The notes beneath the pieces are model-generated. The model was not told where the DNA came from. It saw nothing but the letters and a program-made list of their open reading frames with translations, and did no database searches. The position numbers and the translations under genes are program-made. From positions 1,550,001 to 1,614,000 of the forward strand of contig JAQFVV010012509.1 of NCBI GenBank assembly GCA_028023455.1: 64,000 nt of DNA, read 5' to 3'. Each line of letters starts with the position of its first letter. Position 1 is the first letter of the stretch. Positions 1 to 15,000 of the stretch are shown piece by piece. Origin of the DNA: Epiperipatus broadwayi (lineage: Eukaryota; Onychophora; Udeonychophora; Euonychophora; Peripatidae).

Positions 1-434
1 GTTATGGATTGGAGAAGGGGTCATGTATTATTTGATCACACATTCATGAGAGATGTTGAACAATTTCATTGACCAAACTAATCCACTTTTTATTTTCTTC
101 AATTGGAAATCACTTTAGGAACTTTAAGTTCAGAAATCTATTACTGTATTAAACCATGTGAACATTATTTAAAATAGCTGAACATTTTAAATTTTAATAA
201 TAAAAATGTAATAACAAATCCACTCGTCAGCATATTTTGGAATATATTTAACAATTAAAGTTATAATTTGGAAAGACTAATTAAATGCTTACATTCATTC
301 CCAGAATTATTGTGGTTCTTTTTCTAAAATTCAAAACACCCAATAGAAGTGTTGATACAGAATAAAATAATTCTCAGTAATGTGGAAGTAACTGGGATTT
401 CATTTCCAAGTAAAGTTCTTATTGAATCCAATAG

Positions 435-440
435 TTTATT
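435..440 (-). promoter_or_regulatory. Candidate MED31 poly(A) signal
   Basis: AATAAA reads on the minus strand about 77 nt past the MED31 stop codon. The hexamer is canonical, but it is common by chance in DNA this AT-rich, so RNA 3' ends would be needed to assign it. Confidence 0.4.
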
Positions 441-516
441 GTTTGATGGCTTAAAAAGCAAAAGAAAAATGTAAATAATTAATATCCACTTTATATATCT
501 TATACAATAATAAAAA

Positions 517-712
517 TTATTTTTGTTGATTTTGTTGATGCTGCTGAGTTTGCTCTGCTTGTGCTTGCAAAAGACCTTGCCTCTTTCTGGTGTAATGTTG
601 CCAAGATAGAAGTACTTGTTCATCAATAAATTTAGCACATTGTCCATTACTTATTTCTTTACGAAAATTTTCATGTTGAAGAAGATCTAGAAATTCTAAA
701 CATAGAGGATAT
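517..712 (-). CDS. MED31: MED31 terminal coding exon
   Basis: This exon follows a T-rich tract and AG acceptor. It begins with the last base of a lysine codon and encodes YPLCLEFLDLLQHENFR, the conserved end of the Soh1 domain, then a Q-rich tail ending in a TAA stop at 517-519. The tail has a run of alternating Q, H and N residues. Confidence 0.95.
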
Positions 713-3700
713 CTAAAAAAAAAACACACATAAATATTAATCGAAATATACACAAAAATGCAATTAATAAAATTAATTAAAAATAGTGGTCAGCGCGACT
801 GCCTTGCACTTGCAGACAGTTGCCCGGGTTGCGGGTTCGCGTCACGGCCGATGCTATGACACTTTAAAAAAAAAGTAAATGTTTATATTTTGCAACAAAT
901 ATTAATTAATCCTTAGACTTTATATATTTCATTGCTGAACTAATAAAAATTTAAAAATAAATAAATACTGATTGTTAAAATTTATTACTATATTAAATGT
1001 TGTTTATAGAAAAAAAAACCTCTATCAGAAAATTGCCATTTGTTATCCATAGGAAATAAATAAATAAACAAATCTTTAATATGCATTGAAAATATATACT
1101 TAAAAAAAAAAAAACATATTTATAATAGTCTTTAAATAACATATTGCCAAAAAAGTATCTTTAATAGTCTCCAAAAAAAACAAAAAAAAAACAACAACAA
1201 CTGTAAAAGAGGTTTTAAAAGCTTTCTACCCTTGTTTAATTCTTTAGCTAAGAATAGTTAGCTACCCATTATTGATGAATAGTTATGGGTCTAGGCAGAC
1301 AGGCTATAGACTGAAAAAAAAATCCTGACTCTGATTGGTGCTTGGAAAAACAATTAAATATTACTTAATGTGGATTTGAACTTCAGATCATAAGAATTGA
1401 AATGGATGAGATAACCATTTTATTCTAATTGCTAATCTAGAATCAGACTTGAATAGTTCACAAAAGTTGGCTTATGCTCAAAATTTTAAATCATCAGCTT
1501 CTTAAAGAAACAAAATTCAGCTTTACTACTTAAAGATCAATGTAATAAAATAATCATGAGAATATATCAGCAATCTAGAATGAGAAGAAAAAAATCAGTG
1601 ATGTATAATCAAGAAGGTTCACGCAACACTGTTTGATGTATATATATTGTAACGTTCACGGTGGGTTTAGGCCTTCTTATTGCGCACTATAAAGTGCTAG
1701 TTAGCTAAACTATTTAATGATAATGGTCCAGTCCAGTAAGAGTGCAGATATTTCAAGAATATAGTTATGTTTCCTGACTAATTGACCAAATGTTTATTAT
1801 AATTCAAATTGATGATGGAGTTATTTTAATTTATTTACGCCAGAGTTTGTAGACTCCTAACTCTTGTCGCGTTTTTGTTGAGACTTACAAAACAAATTAT
1901 TGACAGTAAGAGTGGGAATTACATTTTGCCATCACTTAATTTATTATAAAAATTTTCCCCAGGCTTTAATCAAGCATATTGGCAAAGGTAATTTACACAA
2001 CTTTCTAAAGTTAATAATAAAATCAAAATACCTAAAATTCAGCACGTACAATGAAAGGTTTATATTATTAGTAAAAATTTTATTAACACACATTAAATAT
2101 TTAAACAATAAGAATTATTATAATATTGGAAAGAATACACATACATAATCCGATAATTATATGCATCACTTAATTCAAATAGTTCATTTTTATGGATAAA
2201 ATTACAAATGACTCTTCTTTCTTTTTACTAACTTAGAAGTTTATCTTTTAAAATCTAGTTTACAAATCTTTTTGATTTATCTAGATAAGTTACAATCTGG
2301 CCATTGACTTACCAGTAAATTCTTTTTATAAGGAGTCCGTGCTAATTCGTTATGGCTTCATTCTGGTAACAATTTTTGCATCTCTGATCCATATTTAGGA
2401 CAAGGCTAGATGAAGTTTTTGGTGACTTTCTTTTGTGAGAGGTACGGTGAACAATCTGTTTCTACTAACACATGGAGACTAGATTCATTATAGTAGTTCT
2501 GAGTAGTAGCATTTGATTATGGCTTTGAAATGCTGCATGTAAAAAACAGCTAGCAAAACACAGGTAAAAGACTACTTCTAAACTTAATCTACTTCTTTTA
2601 TATTGATGACTATTTTGATATTTCTGTGCCAATCCTTATCCTTGGTGTTATTATCACTCAATAATCTTCAACATTCCTTATTAGTTTTATTTTTTATAAC
2701 TTATTTCGACCATTTTTAACTATCTTATAAAAGGTTTTTATTCTGATTGTAATCTGTATGTGCTTATATTCCAACCAATATTAACATTACTTTAATAAAG
2801 TAGATAATTTTAAACACAAATAGCTTTCATTGTATGTATATATAAAAAAAATATAAATTATACTAACTAATAAAAAAAACGATATGTCTGCTGACGATTT
2901 TTAAATTTTACTTTTTTTAACAATTACCAATGCCAATATACTTGTACCAAATATATGTAAATGGTACAATATATATGTTTATATATGCATATAAGTAAAT
3001 TTAGCATACTCACATTTTACATTTTTATTTGATTTATTGATATTCTTTTTTGAAAAAAAAAAAAGCTTTGTTGTTTACATATCAATATTTAGACCATAAT
3101 TTCATTTTGTTCATACATTGTGTGATCTCTCTTTTATGTAGAAAATTAAATTCTCACATACTTAAAAACTGATTAACTGTAAGATGGATGTGAGCAGTTT
3201 TATAATACACAACACATAGTTCGGGCTTTTGTGGTATGTTGGTCAGCACATTCATATCTATGCCCATGATTAGAATTATGAGTCTTAATTGTGTAAAACT
3301 TGGAAATCGTTTCAGATCACAAACAAACATAGGATTTTTCTTTCAGGTAGACATCCTAATTAACTATCTGACATTGGTTGACAAATGGATCTCTGATTAT
3401 TATTAATTACAAAATAAAATAACAAGTTAATTAGGTGAGAAAATCATTGTTGATATGCTGACTGTAATAACATACAATACTAAGGTGATATAATGTGGTC
3501 TTCTCCAGTAGTGTCACACTGTTAAGGGTGTTATACCAATAGTTTACTTTGTCATTTGTGACATTAAATGGATGATTTACTGAAGTGAAAAAATTTCATT
3601 ATGTTGATGAAAGAAAAATTCCAAAAAATACTTCTACATGTTAGATTATTTAAAATTTATGTAATGCTGCATTAAAAATAATGTTATGTTTTAGTTGCTA

Positions 3701-6700
3701 TTCTTTAACTTTGTGTTATTTTACATTTAAAAGTACTAATCTAATATTCTTTTTATTATTTTGATTTAATCATTTTTTTATCTAGAGATGTTTTGAAAAG
3801 AAAAAAAAACTTTAATGAAGCTGAATTATTATTTAATTATTTTTATCAATATTGAGTAGTTACCACTTCAATAATATTAAATCAATAACAAAACTATGTC
3901 TGTTCTAGAAATATACCGAAGTTTATGATTATTATTGGTCTCTTATGCTTTATATAGTTTAATGCAATGATAGAACGGCAGACTCCAAAGCTCAAAGTCC
4001 AGGATTTGCAGTTCTGGTTCTTTCACTTCTGGTACTCAAACTTTTTATGAACTTTCTTATGTATTCAAGTACAATGCTGAATGCCAACAATTAAGAAAAA
4101 TTATTGAGTACAAGAAAATGTTAATAAAGATTAGACAACATTTATTTAACACACACTGTGATAACACATGTAAATATTTAATATGTCAAGTAATAATAAA
4201 TATGTTTTTTTTTTTTTTGAAATATGAAATAGTGTTTAAAACTAGATAGAAATTTTAGAATAAACTTGAAGAGAAAAAAAAAAAGAAGGAAATAGATTAC
4301 AAGATTTATAATGTGTTTAAATCAAAGTCGTTTGAATTGATTTAAGGAATTTAACTGATTAGAATTAATTATAAAGGAAAACGTTACAGTAGTTAAATGA
4401 AGGAGAGGAAAGGGGGTGAAATGAGATTTGTATCTTTTACCCTTCAAAGTCAACATTTTGAAAAAAAAAAAAAATAATAATAAAGTTAAGAGATTGTTAA
4501 ACATATATCATTTAATTTTATGATCAAGACTTAAAAGGAAATTTAAAGGAAAAAGGAGTCAAATAATTTAAAAACCAATATTTACGAAATTCTGTTGAAA
4601 TATATATAAGTAGAAATAGGTTTATGTAAAGATAAGAATATGTTCTGTAAGACTACACATTCGAATGAGTGAAATATATATAACTGTTTAAAGGAAGGAA
4701 AAGGATATTGTAAATAAATAAAATTGATTTTATTGAGTAGAAAAAAAAAGGAGAAATAATAATAATAAATAAATAAATCAATCAAAACTGATGCTATAAA
4801 ATTAAAAATAAAATAAAATATAGGTTTGCGAAAGGAAGTAGAAATAAAGGTGTGAAATGGACATTCCAGTAAACAATGAAGGGAAAAGCTATAAAAACGA
4901 GAGATCAAGATAAAAAAAAAAAGAAAAGAACAGAAATTTTATTAGGCTCCTTATCTAAGACTTTACTTTGGTTTTTTTTTGAAGAATGCCGAAATTTTGG
5001 GTCAAGCGACCATGAACAAACTCTGCTATGATTGTGAAACTTCGGGGATGCATGGCTAATGGCCACAGACGGACGCTAGTTTGATCCATACCCGCCTTGC
5101 TCGTAAGGTCAGCCACAATCCATGAATTAACAGCAGATATTGCACCTGCCTGATAGTTCACCGTTCGTCACTGCTACACCGCTACCTGAATATTAAAAAA
5201 AAATGAACTGAATGGAAGAAATCGGAGTTGGATCCTAAGAATAACCGTCTCTTCTAAAGAAGTGGGATAACCCACATGATGGTCAGCTGAATATACTCTA
5301 ACTGCAAGAAAATCTAGGTAAATCAAACTTTTAAATATATATGTCACGCGTATAGACACTTTCGGTAACATGGCCAAATGAACTTAAATCTAATCGCTTA
5401 AATAAATTATTAGGAAAGTGAACTATCTATTAGATTTAATAAGACACTGGAATGGAAAGTGATATCCTACTTTCTATAATTAATCTCATAAAATTGGAGA
5501 TGATTACTAGTATTAGCATGAGTGCTAGAGAACTATATATAATTTTATCTTATTTATCTTTAATGATTTTTTTTCTTACAGTAATATTATGTCTTATTTG
5601 TATACATTTTTTATGTATTAAATAATGCTTAAATAAAAGGACGGCTCTTTATGTCTCATCTCTCTTTTCTCACCAAATGAATCAGAGTAATATGCCTGTA
5701 GGGCTTATTTCATAATCAATTAGAATTTATTTCTTATAATATGGTACATGTGTTGGTTATTGTATAGCATTGGTAATTTCCCATAAAATTTATAAATTCA
5801 TCCAAGCACTATAAATTTGTAATAATTTCAGCAGTTGAGAGATGTCTGATCGGGAAGATAACTTTGTAGCAATATTCATATTGTTGCGGGTTCGATCGGG
5901 TATAGATGTAAAATCGTTTACATTTATATGTTCTCTTGCTTGTGGTAACGGAAATAGTCAGAGGGCAGCGAGCCTACATATAATGATTCCGTTACTATAT
6001 ATACTTTATTATATACACATAGTTAACCGGTTTAACTCAGTACCGGTTCCAGCATTGCTTAATTTACAATCATACTCAGTTGAATCCTTGACTTTAAGTT
6101 CTAAACCTTCAATGTTAATATACGAATGAAACTGCACTTCCACTCTACTAGTGGTGGACTTAAGTGAATAACTAAAGGTTATACTCATAGTTCCTTCATG
6201 CACAATCCTATTTGGGCCTTATCAGGTGGATGCAAATAATATAAGGCCGGTGCAGTCTGTTAAAGTTTCACATCTGGCTGTCTTTCACCTTCAGAGGCAC
6301 AGGCTCTAGTAACACATCTCTCGATGCAGAAAAATTTGTACACTTTTTCTTCAGCTTTTTCTAGGTTAATTCATGAAACAGCAACCAGAAGCATTAGGAC
6401 AATTAAGGAAAAGTTGTTCAAAAGACGCTTGCTTCTTTCAGCACACACCATTTATAATTTTTTTCCTCCAGCTTAATATCCATTTATAATTATTAACATT
6501 CTAATGGGTAATGTCAAAATCCATTGGATGAAACAATAGGATAGAAGCAATCCATTAGACTAATTATATCAATAGGGTAGCAGCAATCCATTAGATTATG
6601 CGTCTCTATTATGATTATAATCTGGCATTTAATTTGCATATGTTCATATTCTTTTCTATTGTAATTAGTGCTTTCATTTGTTTGATTCATTAAAATTTAG

Positions 6701-9700
6701 CTTAATGTTTGAATTTAAACAGTGACAGTTTTTTCTGTATTAAAAAATCCATTAAGCTTATTCGGTAGTGTAATTCACCACTCAGTTTATCTTTCAGCAA
6801 TTTTTTGCACATTTCTTTTAACCTGCAATCTTTATCTAATTTTAAGTTTATTTTACCTACACGTTATCTTTCTTTGTTGCTTTTAAAGTTAAAGTAATCT
6901 ATCTAAAATAAAGTTTCCTTTATTTTCAGCGATCTTTTTTTCAATGCTTTTAGAACTTAAATATCTTTTTACATCTAAGTTTCTTTTTAACTATTAGCAA
7001 TCTTTTTTATTGCTTATAAAACTTACAATCTTTTATTCAATTTCCATTACTATTTTTCTCTGGAGTACAAACTATCTTTATAGCTTAAATCCATATGGTT
7101 ACTAACACATTATATATATATTTTTACATAATATAACCAACTCCCATGTAATAAACCAGTTGATTATTTTTATTATTATTTATTTCCTAGGAAATTTAAC
7201 CTCCATGTCATTTATAAATTACTATATATTTGATGGTGTTAAGAGAGATTTCATATATCATATTTGATAAATTTATATGAGATTAAATTTAAATGGAATT
7301 TTTCAATTTCAAAGCTAAAAATGCATGTATGCATATTTATAATGAGGGAAATGACATCAGGATTCCAAAAACATTTATATGATTTGTTTAGTTAGTATAT
7401 AACTTTTTAAAAATAGCTTCACTATTTACAAAATATCATAAAAAAATCTGTAAAGATTCCAGTCAGAAGATCGAATCATTAATGGCTTTATTAAATCTAT
7501 CAATTATGCCATTACAACAGTCATTAACCATGTAGTTCATAGTCTGTTTAATCTAAAACTGTTGACGAGACACTGGTAATATTTCGAAAGATTAAATCCA
7601 ACTGCTTTTACTGTTAGATCTGGAAAAAATATTTGTTTAGAATCTCATAAAAAAATCAATTTTTATGCCATAATTCTTTAATTGAAGATTTCTGGTTGAA
7701 TATCCAAAAAGAAAATCTTGATTTGAAATGAGACTAGATAGCGAAATTATATCTTGAATTTTTAGCAAGCCTGATCTACTTAGCAACTTTTTAACTTCGT
7801 GTATCTAGTGGAGGAATATGTAAAAAAACAGGAATTATTGCAAAAAAAAAAAAAAAACCCCGACAACAAACAAATAAGTTTCAGTAATATTTCTCATGGT
7901 AATATTTAATTTACCATTCAATATCAAGTAGCAAACATTAATGTGAAATGAGTTATATTTACATGGAAACTAGACTTCATCTTGATTAGCTCATTATTTA
8001 AGATAGCAAATAATGAAAACACACAATAAAACTATAAATTGATGACAATGTTATTATAGCCAAAACATAAAAGACTTCTGAAAATAATGAAGATTGACAA
8101 AATAGATTGCAAACTGATTAAAAACAATTATAAAGACATATAGTTTCTATATTCTTGAATCATTCATCAAGAACACAAGATCCAGTTGGAATATTTTCTG
8201 AAAAGTGACCTCAGGCAAAATTGCCAAAAAAAAAAAAAAGCCTAGAAAACATCTTGAGATATAGGAAGATAAATTTAAAAATAGAATTGTTCAAGCTATA
8301 ACATTTTTCGTGGCTCTCTATAGTTGTTAAAGTTAAATACTAATGAAGTAGAATAAAAAAAAGTATTGACCCTTTTGAGTTGTGGGGTTATAAAAACATT
8401 TGAAAATGTCCCGAACAAGAGAAAAAATGAATAATGGATCAGATTAGTTCTTAACATTCATTTGAAACATAATGATTAAGTTGAAATGATCTTTTTTAAT
8501 TCCATTATGAGATTATCTAATTCATTAGATAAGTATATAATGTACTGAGAGATTAATGGCGAGAAAAAAAAGGACAACTATCAAAAATTCTATCACCACA
8601 TTAATAAATGTTACACTGAGAAGGCTAAAACAACTCAATTTTTGATTGTGGAAGAATGTCATTCATATGATCAGATGTCAAATTGGCAGTTATCATAATA
8701 ACATAAACAGATTCTGCTATTAAAACTATATATATAAATAAAAGGAATGCAACTTATACTTACTTAATAAATTTAGCATAATCAGGATTCTTCCAATACT
8801 GAAGGTATTTCAAGTAATTGATAAAAGTCTGGTCTTTAAAATAACCTCTTTGTGCTAAAACTTTGAAAAAAAGATATACTATATATTAACTGTTGTATAT
8901 ATTATTAAAGATGAAAAAAAAATCTATTGAAAATTATTAAATTACAGAAATATTCATTAACTTAAGTTAAACGAAAAAAATGTTATAACTTTTCTGATAA
9001 TAAGAATTGGGTTGAAAAGCAATGAAGTCTATAGAAAAAGACAAAAATAGCTACATGAATTTACATTGTTAAATAATTAAGAATGATAACAGAATAATGT
9101 TAAAATTTAAACTAATAGTAGTGTCTTTTAAAACTAGAACTAGGTAACACAGAGGTGGTTAATTAATAGTAACAAAATACGACAATGGACAATCATGGAA
9201 TAAAAAGAGAAAATTACTTCTTCAAAAAACATATGACAAATGTAAGCAAAATAAGTCATGTAATACTGTTAGTATATATCTTTCTATTCAAAAGATGAAA
9301 AGTACTTATCATTACCACAAAACTGAGTTCTCTAAAATATAACTACCAATTTAGTTTAGGCCTACATAGCCACACAAGCAATTTGGTTAGGGTTTGAAAT
9401 CTTTGAATTCTTTTGGATTTCAGACTAGCTTGAGAATATAAAAAAGTTAAAGATGAATGCTAAAAGTATAAGTATGGGTCTAAAGCTCTTCTCTGACACC
9501 ATAGCCATAACCTAATCTAAGGCTATGAATACAGTATTATTATTTACTATTACCTACTCAAGACTAGTTGTCAATATTACATTACGGATTTATATATTAC
9601 CAAAGAGAATATGCAGAATCTAAACGAAATCTTAATTTTATAAAGTTCTTTAATATAGCATTTTAGTTTGTACATTGATAGATAAGATTGCTGTATTTTT

Positions 9701-12014
9701 TGAAAATATTGAAAGATCAAACCATACAATGGTTCTAATACTTGGTACATCTATTTAATGATATTTAAGTTTGCTATTTTTACTATGATGAATCTGATTA
9801 AGAGCATAGAATTATCACCAGAATTAAATGGGAATATATATGTTCTATAAATCGAAACATATTTGTGAAATTAAAGCCAGCCTCTAGATTCTGTTTTTAG
9901 TCATAACATTTAAAATCAAGCCTTAGTCACTTAGATATTTACAAGAAGAGAAAGGCTGTAAATTGTTAACTGCATTGATAAATATCAATTTTTGTATGCT
10001 GTAAACAAAACTGTTAGTAAATTTTAGAATGCAACATAAAAAAATTAATCAAAATTATCTAAAAAAAATTAATTTTAATGTATACTGCTAAATTTGCATT
10101 AATTCAGTTTGTATTCTATATTTTTAAGTATGACTGTTGGATTTGTTTAACTGCTATATAAAATAATTAACAGAATCTTTAATAATTCTGTTGATTTGAT
10201 GATGTCAGATAAAAGATTGAAACTGTATTTTAACCGTAAGTAAAAATGATCAGACTTGAGTTGTATTATTTCTTCAAAATTAATTTCTGCAAATGTAGAT
10301 AAGTTTTTAAAAACATCAAAGAAAAAAAACCCAGGATGCCAAAGTAATCAGAAATTTTAAAACTTTTAGATTTGTGGATATTTTTTTATTATCCAATTTT
10401 AATAAATTAGAAAATGAGTTTCTGCTTTTAAAACAGATTAAAACAATCAAAAACTTATCTCAATCAAAACTCTTTTACATGAAATATTTTTACAATCGAG
10501 TATGTGTGTTATGGCATGTACTCTTAAAAAAAAAAAATACAAAATTTTTAATTGCAATTTTCTCTTTCCTTTTAAAATCTCTATAAATATTCATCCTAGT
10601 TTTGATTTCATGATGGTTGCTTTTGAATCAGATAAAGTATCCAATTCAATAAATTATATGGTTCATTTGTATTTTCCCTTCAACTATTTTTGACAAATGT
10701 AATTTTATCTTTATAGGGAAACAAGCCAATATATTGGACAATATATAATTTCATTTATATATTTTTAAATATTATTAAAACAGGCAAAACTCTCTATACA
10801 TATTGCCACTCAATGCAAGCTAGAGTAATCAATAGATACCAGAAGTTAAGAGCACACATAAGAAATGGTGATCATGTGATGTATTTTTAAGTATTTATTT
10901 ATATTTAATATTTAGATTTAGAATGCTTGATTTAGTTTTAGAGTTACTTCCTGGTAGCTTTTAAATATTCCAATATTTTAAATATTTTTTTTCTCCTAAA
11001 AGACTTGAGTAAAATAATAGAAGTGATTTTAATAATCAAAGTTTACTTTAAATTAAATCATTAATTTTTTTCCTAAAGAAAAGTTTTTAAAAAGAATACC
11101 CAAGGAGGGCTATTAAGAATAATTTGGTAATTATTTACAATGTACGCACTTGATAATTGATGGACGTGCTTAATGTGCACATGTAAAATATAGAAACATT
11201 TTCTGAATTTTTGTGCTTGCATTTTTTTGTTCCTTTTGTGTGGAAAAACAATTCTTTATAATAATCATTTTTATTACCACTCCTATCTCACCAATCTTCA
11301 ATTAACACTTGATTTAATAGTAAATTTAAATGAAATAATACTCTGATCGCCAGATAAAATGAATGCAAAAGGAAAATCTAGCATTTTAGCAAGTACAAGA
11401 AAGTAATTGTGGGGGGCTTCCAGGATAAAAATCTTACAGCTTTCTGTAAAGAAAAGTAACAAAACTCTTCATACAGTATGGTGATCATGTGATGTTTATT
11501 GGCTTAAAGAGAAGTACTTGAATAAATGAAGATTTAGACATCCACTGAAAATAAATTCTATATTTTTTGGAGCAAAAATTAATATAAGATCTGGTCTTAT
11601 TTTCAGGGAAAACAGTACATATATAGTTTATTTTAAATATTGTTAAAAAGTCTCATACTGTAATGTATCTGGAGGGTTGTTTCGTTTTATCCTCTGCCTT
11701 TTAAAAGGATGGATCTTATTCTGGAGAGTTTCATCTTACTGTAATTAATCTTTTTGTCCTAATAATAATAAATAAGTTTCATTCATTTTTATTGGTTCAA
11801 GAAATTCAAGACATTTCTGTATTATAGTTACTTTTTATTTCATTTCTTCCTCACTCTCTAGTAGTAATTGTATTAAAGTAGTTAGTTACCAAAAAACAAT
11901 TAATGAAAAAAAGTATAACTTGTTATTTTAAAAATCATTAAGACAGCAAGGACACATTAGCCCTGAAGAAGATGAACAAGACTTAGGTAAAATACCAGCT
12001 GACCACTTGTGATC

Positions 12015-12048
<34 letters not shown>

Positions 12049-15000
12049 TAGATCAGTTATTGATCCATTTGATTTTCATATGTCTATTCAATTGAACCAT
12101 GAAACATTTTAATAAACAAACATCAAATTTTATAAACGCAGTTTGAAAAAAATTATGTTTCTTTCTCGTGGAAAATAATGTCATGATATTAAATTTAAAA
12201 TGATACCTGCTAATTTTATCATAAACAATTCTTTATCTTCATCACTATTAAGTTTTTTTTTTTTATTCTCTCTTTTTATATGTACTTTTCCATTATCGAG
12301 AGCTTCTACAAAATTGTTTCCCAAATTTTTTTACTTTATATATATACATATATAATAGATTGAATCTATGCCATTACTATACATAATACAAATATAATAT
12401 AAATAAAGACGCTTTAATAGAGAATATAGTTTATTTATTTTATTAGCTTAGTGTTAGTTTTATACTTTTGGTTCTCAACATTATAAAAGTCCATAATTAA
12501 ATAACATTTATAATGATAATCACGAACAGAGTTTAAGGGGCTGTGATCAACTTGGGACACAAGGCCAATGCCTGCATGTTCTACATCTTTTACAAAAATC
12601 AAAATGTTGTATCACTTGCTAAATATAAATGAATTTTCGTTTTTTTTTGGTCAAAACTCTTTAATTTGTAGGTCTTAAAATAACTATCTCATGCAAAGTA
12701 ATATAATTGTAGACTCACTTGTGGCAGCACTGATTTTTTAGTTATACACAACATATATATTTAAATATTTCACAATGTTCTAATCGTGTTAATGTGAACT
12801 GCGATGTTGAATAATTGAAATTAAAATATTCATAAATTACAAAGAAAAATGTATTTTTGTTATTATATTTATTATACTTTGAATAATATTGTATTTAGAA
12901 ATTATATTTAATTTTTCTAGTTTTGATTTTAAAAGACTTTCTTTTTCTATTTTTCATGAAAAAACTTGAAAATATGGCTTTATGTCATTTAGTATTTGGT
13001 AAATATCTTATATCTTTTATTCATTTATTTCTTTAATAAAATAAACTATGAGATTAAAACACACATATTAAAATGAAACAAATTAATAGTTAAAAAAATA
13101 ATTTTTGAAACAATAATTAAATACCTTAATAACAAAAATATTTACTTAATCATGTAAATGGAAATTTATTGTTGCTTGAAACTTTTTATAATTTTTTTAT
13201 TTCAAAAGTTTTTATATATTTTTTTAAACATTCTTGTGAAATGTAAGAATATAGAAAGTTCCCTCCTGCATGAAACCACTGCACTAGCTCCCTGCTTTCT
13301 AACCATGAGTATGATACCAATGCATCAAGTTATTAAAATAAATAATAAAGTATTCATTCTGTTATATAAGTTTTATATATAAATAAAGAGTTGGATTCAT
13401 TACACAACATAATATGTGGGTACATATATATTTAAAGCTTAAAAAAAGAAAAATAGAAATGAACACAGACAAAATATGTATTTAAAAATAGATTAAATTA
13501 ATTAATTTTAATTTGTTTCTTTATTGCATTGCCTTAATTAATTAATCAATCCTTTCTTATAAAATCTTTAATTTTTTGTACAATGCTTAACATTCAGACA
13601 GTTTCGATTGCCCCTGCAATCTTCTTCAGAACTATAAATATATACACATATACATAAACATAAATTACACAACTATATATAAATTATATACAAATTATAT
13701 AAATCCTATAAAATCCATATATATATATATTCATAAAAATATACAAAAATATTTATCACCTGTATATCCCCTCAAATACATGAACATTAATAAAATAATT
13801 GAAATCTTTTAACACCTTAATTTTAATCTTTTTTTATTATATATATTTAATATACTTTCATGCTATTATTTTATATTTTTCAAATATATTTATTTCAATT
13901 ATTTTTATATTAATTTATCTTTATAACTTTATCTTCTATTTCCATAATTTATATTTAATTATTACTTTTATATGTTAACATTATCATATTTATTTATATA
14001 CCTATTCTTACTTACTCCATTTTTTTATCTTATATCCTCTTAAATTTTTTATTTTTACTTTGTATATCCCTATATATATCTCATATTTCTAAAACTTAAC
14101 CTTTAAACTTTTTATCATATTTTATAATTTAAAATCTATTACATAAACTATTCTGAAATTATTATAAACAGAAAAACTTGTTTAATTCCTATTTATTTTA
14201 TTTTTTATTATATTAATAATCTTAATTAATTCTAACATTTAATTCTTAATTTTACCTTTTAAACTTCTTTATCTTTTACGTTTCTGCTCTATTTCAGTTA
14301 AACCGTTTTTTATTTTTTTATATTTTTCATACATTAGCTCCCTCTATTGCATTTTTTACCTATTAATTTTTTATCTTTATTTTAATTTTATTCTTTTATT
14401 TTTATTATATTAACTTTTATATTAAAATTCTCCTCAATCCGAAATCATTGTTCATTTTTGGTTTAATACTATTTATATAAATAGCTTCTTTAATCTTTCT
14501 TTCCCTCCTACTTTCTGTAAAATGTAACATTCTAATACATTCTTTATTAAACTCATGTCCTGTCTCCAATCTGTGCATATATATTGGTGAATTTTTATCA
14601 TATTTATGCTGTATCAATCTCCTATAAATTGAGTTCTTAGTTTCTCCAACATAATTCATTACCTCTTTATTTTTAATTTTACAATCTCTACAATTAATTT
14701 CATAAACTCCATTAACTTTATTATATTCTGTTTTATTTAAACACTCATATTTATTCTCTAATATTCCTATTATATTTTTTCTTTTTTTATTAACTATTTT
14801 TATGAATATATATATATATATATGGATTTTATAGGATTTATATAATTTGTATATAATTTATATATAGTTGTGTAATTTATGTTTATGTATATGTGTATAT
14901 ATTTATAGTTCTGAAGAAGATTGCAGGGGCAATCGAAACTGTCTGAATGTTAAGCATTGTACAAAAAATTAAAGATTTTATAAGAAAGGATTGATTAATT

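Larger units (their letters stand above)
8861..13535. other. MED31 intron 2, right part: AT-rich with small repeats
   Basis: This holds no recognisable gene. It contains a diverged repeat at about 10785-10890 that resembles 62200-62350, and a (TA)n(CA)n microsatellite near 12015-12050. The short ORFs around 10374-10693 and 13158-13382 are low-complexity and unconvincing. Confidence 0.55.
13540..15000 (-). mobile_element. Penelope-like element fragment with inverted terminal repeats
   Basis: About 200-bp arms (13540-13740 and 14796-15000) are nearly perfect inverted copies and enclose a GIY-YIG coding fragment. Penelope-like elements (PLEs) are retroelements whose reverse transcriptase is followed by a GIY-YIG endonuclease, and their end repeats (pseudo-LTRs) can be direct or inverted. 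Here the coding strand is minus, so the left arm is the downstream repeat in sense orientation and the right arm is inverted. The reverse transcriptase part is missing: the coding stretch begins abruptly at the right arm. Each arm contains a hammerhead-like motif. The high identity of the arms suggests fairly recent insertion into MED31 intron 2. Confidence 0.75.

Noticed and set aside
784-866. A functional tRNA gene
   Set aside because: A and B boxes are present, but no clean cloverleaf or acceptor stem is visible; a SINE head fits better.
1900-2148. 82-codon plus ORF in MED31 intron
   Set aside because: Low-complexity residues rich in I, K, L, N and Y, as random AT-rich DNA gives, with no splice partners or homology.
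11955-11985. A third hammerhead-like motif (CCTGAAGAAGATG)
   Set aside because: No stem II partner or GAAAC follows.
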